Positions 57,274 to 64,000 of a stretch of DNA of 64,000 nt are shown in pieces. A program made the translations under genes and the position numbers. Under the pieces are notes generated by a model. That model searched no databases, had not been told where the DNA came from, and saw nothing but the letters and a program-made list of their open reading frames with translations. Position 1 is the stretch's first letter; the number at the start of each line of letters is the position of its first letter. Source of the stretch: Microvelia longipes (taxonomy: Eukaryota; Arthropoda; Insecta; Hemiptera; Veliidae); contig JACMZG010000008.1 of the NCBI GenBank assembly GCA_018340805.1, forward strand, positions 78,929,082 through 78,993,081. Direction: 5' to 3'.

Positions 57274-57590
57274 CATAGAGATATATATACTAGAGAGGGC
57301 ATGGCCTATCTTAATACATTGCGATTGGCCTGAAACACTTTTTGGGGGTCTCAGGGGCTCAGTGAAACCTCATTGAAATCTCTAAGAGTCAGTTAAAGTT
57401 ATAAGAAATCAATCGTTGTCGGCTTTTCCCGCAAGTTTATGGTTTTGTTTCCTATTGTAAACGTTGTATTATATATTTTACTGTTTTTTATTGTTTATGT
57501 CATTATAGTAATACTCAAGGGTGTTCAGGTTACTTTTTAAATGTTTCAAAATTCAACCAATAGGGCCTCTCTAGTAATAATATCTCTATG
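57274..57590. mobile_element. 317-bp MITE with TIRs and near-exact 8-bp duplication
   Basis: Left end CATAGAGATATATATACTAG then AGAGG; the right end reads back as CATAGAGATATTATTACTAG then AGAGG, about 24 bp with two mismatches. Flanks GATAATAT (57266-57273) and GATAATGT (57591-57598) differ at one base. CA...TG ends and an 8-bp duplication would fit hAT or a related class, but this is only inference. No coding frame. A shortened relative may lie at 1530-1605. Confidence 0.75.
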
Positions 57591-57699
57591 GATAATGTAT
57601 TGCGTTCCAAAAATATCTATAACCGGGATTACAACTGAAATATCTGTTTCAGGTTTTATGTAAGAGTCAATCAAATTAGGTTTCTCAAGTTTAACTTAG

Positions 57700-57836
57700 G
57701 TCTATTAAGTTAGGTGACGTTATCATAAGTTTAAAACCCAAAGATATATCACTTGAGTGTCCATCATATTAAGTTAGGTGACTTTATCTTAAGTTTAAAC
57801 CCATGGATATATCACTTGATTGATATCATATTAAGT
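57700..57836. repeat. 64-bp tandem repeat, about two copies
   Basis: AAGTTAGGTGACGTTATC and AAGTTAGGTGACTTTATC lie 64 bp apart, each followed by AAGTTTAAA, ACCC and GATATATCACTTGA. A third start, AAGTTAG, is at about 57833. Confidence 0.8.
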
Positions 57837-58859
57837 TAGTTAGAATCCTGTGATATTTTTATATGTCTAGTCAAGTTATTAATTATTTCTTTGCGCTTTC
57901 ATTCCTAATTTTGTTATGAATGTTTTTAGTTTAGTTTTAGTTTATAAGCCTTAAGATAAGATGCTTACAGTGATGGGTGAAATGTCATCGCTCTACACTT
58001 ATAATTGTTAGCTAGGTATTATAATAATTATAAAACTAAAGTCTACTAACTAAAAGTTTAGGTTAGTTTTTCATAACTAATGACCTAGCCTAGGAAGTGC
58101 ATTTTCCGTTCCTAGAAACGAAGAAGTGTCTTTTTCGTTCCTAGTGACGTAATAATCTACGTATTAAATATGACGTGACGTAATAATATTGTTATTAAAT
58201 ATATTTAATTATGCTTTGTATTTTTTTAAACCCAGAATATTTGTCAAAACTCAAAGCATTATATTGCTCGTACCTTTCCTGGTGTTGTTCATCCCAGTAA
58301 TAATGACTTAGTGTCTAAATTTAGATTCGCGTGGCATGTCGACCTGGTAACCTTTCCCCCTCTACTATTTAAAGTCTCTGATTAAATTTTGCCTTATTAG
58401 AATTAAAGGTCACTTGGGTGGAACGTGTTTGCAATATCCTTTCCTTTGCGGAATTCAATTTTGTGCTCTTTAATTAATCTTTTTATTTTATGAGTTTTAC
58501 TAAATAGCTTTTAAATCTAATCTAGTAATTTGCTTTGACTATTAGCTTGAATCATGTAGGATTTCGTTTGTTTTGTTTCCATATTATTTAAGGAGTATAT
58601 GTTTTGTATCCACCCATCTTCTAATTACATGGGGGTAATAGTTATTTATATCACTAGGCAGCAAAATTATATTTTGCTGTCTCATTTTGATTTAGTTCCG
58701 AGCCAAAGGTGATAATCGAGTAAGCAAATTTACAGCAAAGGAAGAAAATTTCACTGACAAGGCAAAACTGAATTACTAAAATATTATCAGGGTGCCGACA
58801 GAGGCTGTACTCACTCTGTCCTTTACTTATCATTACGAATGAAATAAAATGAAGTATTT
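57837..58859. other. AT-rich non-coding stretch, nothing recognised
   Basis: Short repeats of TTCCGTTCCTAG and GACGTAATAAT near 58105-58190. No gene recognised. Confidence 0.5.
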
Positions 58860-59047
58860 ATTAGAAACAAGCGGGCTCTTATACTGCCATCATTCCAAAG
58901 ATACAATCATTCATTAGATACAAACAGGCTCTCATACTGCCATTATTCCAAAGATACAATCATTCATTAGAAACAAGCGGGCTCTCACACTGTCATCATT
59001 CCAAAGATACAATCATTCATTAGATACAAGGGGGCTCTCATACTGAA
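58860..59047. repeat. 53-bp minisatellite, about 3.5 copies
   Basis: CATTAGAAACAAGCGGGCTC, TCATACTGCCATCATTCCAA and AGATACAATCATT repeat with exact 53-bp spacing (GGCT at 58874, 58927, 58980 and 59033). Confidence 0.95.
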
Positions 59048-59334
59048 ATCATATATATTACCGAGTTTTGCAAAACATGAATATTTTACACCATTTAATT
59101 TTGCGAAAGGAACCTAAGTAACATGCAAAATACAATGCTACACCTGACAACTTACATTATGCGACATTCGTGATTATTGTCTCGATATAATGTCATGTCT
59201 CACTCTGCTATGTAACGTCTGACGAAACAGATTTAGTATTGCGTTCGATATGCTAAATTTAGTTGGGACGATAGATCTGCTGGAAATAAATGCAACCGTC
59301 GGAATTGTAAAAAAAAAGGTTTGCCAACATCATG

Positions 59335-59790
59335 CAATTATTTATTACTGTCTTTTATGAAGTACTTGTGGCGTCATTAACCCAGAATAATGACAATGTA
59401 TTTTCAAAAAATTACAAAACATATTGACTCATTTGAATATTTACTAGTGGAGCTGAAATTGTATACACATGTACTACTGTACTAGTTGTATAGTTTAAAC
59501 ATGTGCTAGCTCGAAAGTAATATCAGCATCAGTTTTGGTTTTATCGATTGACATATAACACATAATGTAAACAAATCACGTTCTTTTCACTAATACATTT
59601 GAAAATTCCCTTATATCGTGGCAGTTTGCCACTTATATGAACTTGTAATATGACGAACTGATATAGGACAACAGCCGTGTGGTATAAAGCGACTAAATGG
59701 TGGCGCGGGGCCTGCGAAGTGGCCTCCAGCGCCCACGATGCGTAGTGGCCAAGAGGCGAAGGCCTCTTGTTTAAATAGTATTTAAAGAAA
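59335..59790 (+). repeat. Family B dispersed repeat with hairpin-rich end
   Basis: Aligns with 54050-54350. It contains the hairpin TATATCGTGGCAGTTTGCCA then CTTATAT, GACGAACTGATATAGGACAA and CAGCCGTGTGG. A row of GC-rich stems follows: GGGGCCTGCGAAGTGGCC, GATGCGTAGTGGCC and AAGAGGCGAAGGCCTCTT (59751-59768). This end aligns with 40260-40375 of family C, so B and C share a terminus. Confidence 0.65.
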
Positions 59791-59799
59791 TCTAATATG

Positions 59800-59846
59800 G
59801 AGAGGTAGAGTTTCGAGTTATCCTACACCCGATTTTATTTATTTAT
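59800..59846 (-). repeat. Family A repeat, extreme 5' end
   Basis: The minus strand reads AAAATCGGGTGTAGGATAAC then TCGAAACTC, like the start of family A. It lies about 10 bp beyond the family B end, as family A also abuts family B at 54345. Confidence 0.5.
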
Positions 59847-60542
59847 ATTTATATTTTTATATAATAAAACTATTAGATTTCTAAAACTGTTTCCACCAAT
59901 TAAACTAAGATTTAAAATAATAAAGCTTCCATACTAAAGAATAAATACAAAAAAACTCAAATACCGTAGAAAAAATAAACATTAAAATACAATCTAAAAA
60001 TAAATTATAATAATTACTTTTAAACAAACGACTTTTGAAAAACAATATTATTTTTAAAAATTTTGTATTAATGATAAAACTTTTTATTATCCAATCCTCT
60101 TGAAAATGGGAACAGTAGACAAACCCGGAAGGGGTTGCCTTCGGCGGTACTTTATTCATGGAGTTAATTACTACAAAATTAAGAGATAACGGGAAGAAAA
60201 AGAGCACACAAAATATTCGCCTCTGTTTCCCTAAACTAATATTGTCTTATTTTCTTTCTTTTTTTAATAGCTATTAATTAAACTTATTCTTGTATTTTAT
60301 TTTAATGTTTAATAATATAATAAATAAAAAAGTTAAAATTGTATGTTGATTTGAAAAAAGTAGTTGAATCATACTTCTTCTTAGAAAATGATAATAATAA
60401 TAATAGATATTCATGTCTAAGAGAAAAGTGCAACCTTTTTAAGGAAAGTATTAATGTTAAGTTAAAAATATTTAACTTTAAGTTATATACTTAACTTTAA
60501 AATATTTAAAGTTAAGTTCTCTGTGTTTGCCTTCATAATCGG
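59847..60542. other. AT-rich non-coding stretch, nothing recognised
   Basis: The 100-codon minus frame at 59905-60207 is Phe/Ile/Lys-rich with no domain. TTAACTTTAA palindromes lie at about 60470-60515. Nothing else seen. Confidence 0.5.
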
Positions 60543-60592
60543 ATAAACGTAGCGAATCTTATGGGGGTGGGAAAGTTCCAAGATACCAAGAT
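60543..60592 (-). repeat. Family A repeat, tiny fragment
   Basis: The minus strand has TGGTATCTTGGAACTTTCCC and AAGATTCGCTACGTTTATCC, matching only the first part of family A. Confidence 0.45.
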
Positions 60593-60774
60593 AGATAATA
60601 TGCTTTTTGAAGCAATATTTTCACTGACTCTTATAGTCTAGTGAAAACTAAAAACAACACGTGCCCTCGTGTATTAAAAAAATTGTTAAACCAAACCTCG
60701 TTGTTAAACCAAACCTCCATATACTTTAAACTACAAGGCAGACACACTATGAATGACTACTCACTATGAACCTT

Positions 60775-61005
60775 CTATGAAGGTCCTAAATTTTGCCTAT
60801 ACCCAGTTTCATTTAGGGTAAGGAATTTTTAGCAAGTACCTGACTACGCACAGGCTCGAGATCACCGGCTTTACTTCCCTTCTGAAGGATATGGTACGCT
60901 GAATTTATATCCCTCTTATAAAAATCCCAGAGGCCTGTGCTGGGATTGAAGTTTAAAGTCCATTCATTCTGTGTATTGACCGCGTACCTTAGGTAGAATA
61001 TATGA
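60775..61005 (-). mobile_element. tRNA-derived SINE, family 1
   Basis: The minus strand has a head with AAGGTACGCGGTCAATACAC, then AATGGACTTTAAACTTC, a weak B-box region TTCAATCCCAGC, GGCCTCTGGGATTTTTATAA, GAGGGATATAAATTC, GTAAAGCCGGTGATCTCGAG and CAGGTACTTGCTAAAAATTC. The GTGGGCAATACACAGAAAAT-type insert is shared with 4925-5170, so both belong to one subfamily. Confidence 0.75.
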
Positions 61006-61287
61006 TCTTTTATTCTTGGATATTTTTCTTTATCATTTATACTTAGTCCCCTATATAAGGACAAACATGAAATTGAAGTTAAAAAAATGAAACTTGAAAA
61101 CAAAGTGAAAAATTCCTTTATTCTATGCTTTATACCTCAAACAAGTAAAACATTAACTTCCACTTATGAAAATTCGATATCCACTTTGTATTAAACTTTA
61201 TATTATTAGTAAAAATATATATGTATTAGAAAACCACTTAAAAGTATTAAAAAAGTTGGTTTAGTAATAATAATACACGTTATAGGG

Positions 61288-61485
61288 CCTTTCAACACTT
61301 CAGGGAATTCACCCTCTGGAACCACCTTGGATGGGTCACATCTACCTCGCTCAAAGTAAAGCCAAAGTTGGCGAAATCTTTTAACATCAAACTCTATTTA
61401 TAAAAACTGAGAGCATAGCCCGGGCTGTGAACCCCGGACCTCCGGTGCCTAAGTCCAGTATATACGACGCGGCTACGGAGGCAGA
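61288..61485 (-). mobile_element. tRNA-derived SINE, family 2
   Basis: The minus strand begins CTGCCTCCGTAGCCGCGTCG, then GGTCCGGGGTTCACAGCCCG with B-box GGTTCACAGCC, GGGCTATGCTCTCAGTTTTT, and a GGTGGTTCCAGAGGGTG body block. It matches 20645-20880. Confidence 0.7.
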
Positions 61486-61554
61486 TAGAGGAAGTAAACC
61501 AACTCTATTTAAAAGAGTTAGTTTACTCCCGTAAAAAATGACGTTTTACTCCAA

Positions 61555-61870
61555 AAAAAATCCGGGTTTGGGGTACCTTGAAACTTTTCCTCATCACATC
61601 AGATTTGCTACGATCATCCTTCCTACTCCGAACTCGCTTCGTTCATCCTCAGATAGTTAATACAATCGTTTTTTCCAACGGTCACCCATCCAGGCAATAA
61701 CCGCACTTGAAACTGCTTAAATTTTGTGATCCAACAACAACCGTAGATATAGTTGTCGTATTTAAACGAAACTTAATAGAATTATTTATTATGTAATGAG
61801 ATACTCTTGTACTGAATTTAAACTCAATTGAATTATTTTCTGATTATTTAATTGATTTAATCCAAGGGCA
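61555..61870 (+). repeat. Family A repeat, 5' half
   Basis: AAATCCGGGTTTGGGGTACC, CATCAGATTTGCTACGATCA, CGAACTCGCTTCGTTCATCC, GGTCACCCATCCAGGCAATA, TTTGTGATCCAACAACAACC and AAACGAAACTTAATAG appear in the family order. The second TCGCT module found in the 14-kb copy is missing here, and the terminus is absent. Confidence 0.7.
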
Positions 61871-63538
61871 GGTTTTATTTTTTTTTCACTGGAATGAACA
61901 CTGCGGAAGATGATTAGACACTTACTTAACATTTACTTGTACTATCTTTAACTGTGTTTGGTTAAACTTACTGATCAATCAATCAATGAACATAGACAGT
62001 CAGTCAGCATGATCGAATTTTTCAAGACAAATTGAAAATTCCGTATTTTAAAAAAAATCCCAGTGTTAAAATTTTATATTTGTTTTGAAAATTGAAACAT
62101 CGGATTTTTTTTAGATTATCACAATAGTTTTTCTAATATCTGCAGTGTTAGATATTGATAATTTATAGTGAAACAGATATTGAAAACATATGCAATCATT
62201 CTAATTGTAATCTTTGCATAGTTAGACCTGAGAGCTATTCTAAACGTAATTTGCTTTATATCATCAAGTTGAAAACATAAACAATAGAAGATCTTTATTT
62301 AACTTATCTTGCCGATTTTTTTGAAGAATTATAAGATATTTATATTTTTTTTAAATAGAAAAAGGTTATTTATAAATACATGAGAATGTAATAGACGATG
62401 GGGCACAGGTGAGACATTATGAAAAATCACTCTAGTTTACTTCATATTTAAACATATTTAATGCCCACTAGCGCCTCATCATCTATGCAGACTAACACGA
62501 ATTCTAATAATGCATATCAAGTTTGTCATAATGTGTCGTGTTTGTCTAATTAGAAGTTTTCATCTAGTTTAACTCTTTAATATAAAATCTCCTACTTGTA
62601 TCTCCTTATCTGATGATTAAAACTTAAAACAAGGCAAAACCTGTTTGGTGAAAATGTTGGGCTTGTTTTAAAAACCTCTCTATAAACTTAGTTTGCCTAA
62701 TAACGTTTGAAGCAACTAGCAAGAAGAGCGAGACAGGAGGAAGAGAAACAAGACTGAAAGTACTGAAGCAAATTTAAAGCAAAAGAGGTATCTGACAAAT
62801 ACAGTCAGAGAAAACTTTGTCTTTTAGTTCCTAGAGGATGTTATAAGAAAATTATAAACAGGATGACTATATACAAAACCTAATGGAGCAGGGTTTTGCT
62901 AACAGCTGCTTACAATACCAAAACAGCAAGATAAAACGAAAATATCTTGATACAGCCTTTGCACCGTATTCGCCACTTACAGACTCCTCTGCTCGTTAAT
63001 TATGCGTTTTATTTATTTAACCTATCAAATACCTTTTTACAGTCAAATGTAAAATGTTTGACTTGTAAAAATTTAATTTATGAGGGAAATTTAAAAAATT
63101 TTCGTTTGACTTCTTGCAACTTTGCTTGCTTACATTAACATAGCAAGCTCTGGTGTAACCAAGCAAAAGTGTAACCTGTATGAAGACAACTCTCTCAAGT
63201 GAAATAAGATGACTGTGCACCTGTTGTGCAGTCGTTGTTAAGTACTTGGAATGCATAGCATTATATGACAATCCATCTTTATTTTTTGTATTGTATTTTT
63301 CAAAGGAAATATATTTTTTTTTTATCTTAATGAAGTGCTTTCCACATTTCACGAAATCTCAAGATTTTCCAGCGCTTACATTATTATTTTTCGAAAGATA
63401 TTAAAGAAATGCAACCACGTGGTTATCGCATTGCCTGTGGGGAACTTGTTGGATGCGAGCGCTTATACTGAGCAATTCAGGTGCAGAATGCTCTACCTGT
63501 TTGGCTCACGTAAGGGTGCATACAATTTAAATTATGAA
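61871..63538. other. AT-rich non-coding stretch, nothing recognised
   Basis: GATCAATCAATCAATGAACA and similar short repeats lie near 61975-62010. The frames at 62947-63352 on both strands overlap each other and carry no domain. Confidence 0.5.
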
Positions 63539-64000
63539 ATAGGGTACGGGTTACATCAGAACTTTTTCTCATCTCATCGGATTCGCTACGCTCATCCTCC
63601 CAGCTCCAGCCTGTCTTCGCTCGTCCTCAGAATATACAATTCGTTAAATTATACTAAAACGTCTACGAACTCGCTTCGCTTGTCCTCACCTAGTAAATTC
63701 CTCCTGCATTCTCAGAGGTCACTCATGCAACACTGACCACGCTCAATGCTGCTTACCTTATATGATAAAAAAAAACAAATATATATATTTGACATATTAA
63801 AACAAAACTTTGTGTACCTATTTATTACGTAAATGTATATATTTGTATCAAACTTCAACTTAGTTGGATTATTCTCCATTTGTTTTAAAGTTCACAAGTC
63901 ATTTAATGAAAATTAAACTAATCCTGGTAATGATTATGATGAAACTTTGTACATACATATATTAGGTAGACTAATTTTTTACAAGTTTTAACTCTCTAGC
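63539..64000 (+). mobile_element. Family A dispersed repeat, cut by window end
   Basis: AATAGGGTACGGGTTACATC, CATCGGATTCGCTACGCTCA, TCTTCGCTCGTCCTCAGAAT, GAACTCGCTTCGCTTGTCCT, CACTGACCACGCTCAATGCT, ATATTAAAACAAAACTTTGT and GATGAAACTTTGTACATACA lie in the order of the 14-kb copy. It is the second-best preserved plus-strand copy; its terminus would lie beyond 64000. Confidence 0.75.

Noticed and set aside
63335..63736. 133-codon plus-strand frame
   Set aside because: Most of it lies in a family A copy; the frame is not kept in other copies.

Overview
The window looks like gene-poor, AT-rich nuclear DNA of an animal, most likely an arthropod and probably an insect. The evidence is the set of transposons: a decayed non-LTR retrotransposon of the Jockey/R1/I type, the 3' end of a second LINE, a Penelope-like element with a GIY-YIG endonuclease tail, three tRNA-derived SINE families, and hAT-like and Harbinger-like non-autonomous DNA transposons. 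Many (TA)n arrays and minisatellites fill the rest. The species cannot be named from the sequence. I found no host protein-coding gene, no rRNA, no functional tRNA and no CRISPR array. Nearly all open frames are chance frames or run through repeats.

Layout. 0-10 kb: a hairpin-rich repeat end, degenerate ~50-bp repeats, a 32-bp minisatellite, SINE copies, a (TA)n array and fragments of a dispersed repeat called family A here. 10-19 kb: LINE reverse transcriptase pseudogene (minus strand), a near-perfect palindrome, the most complete family A copy, a 61-bp minisatellite, and a Penelope-like remnant between inverted terminal repeats that carry a hammerhead-ribozyme-like core. 19-31 kb: a ~510-bp foldback repeat, minisatellites, a 903-bp hAT-type element with an exact 8-bp target duplication, and a cluster of SINE, LINE-tail and foldback copies. 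31-39 kb: an AT-rich ~77-bp minisatellite and a ~4.9-kb array of a 54-bp hairpin unit holding the only N. 39-52 kb: further family C, foldback and SINE copies, a LINE 3' end, and a 1-kb foldback element flanked by TTA. 52-64 kb: a cluster of family A and B repeats, mostly on the minus strand, a 317-bp TIR element, small minisatellites and more SINEs.

Nothing here reads as a cooperating gene set. The organisation is that of transposons inserting in and beside one another, with tandem expansion inside some of them. The most notable signals are: hammerhead-like cores at four loci, one inside a Penelope-like terminal repeat; a 54-bp satellite whose every unit carries a 9-bp inverted repeat and whose 18-codon period keeps three frames open; a dispersed repeat end whose stem sequences differ between copies while staying self-complementary; and a recurrent ~45-bp palindromic terminus shared by different repeats. 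Family letters A, B and C and SINE numbers 1-3 are labels for this window only. All assignments come from reading the sequence; no database was searched.
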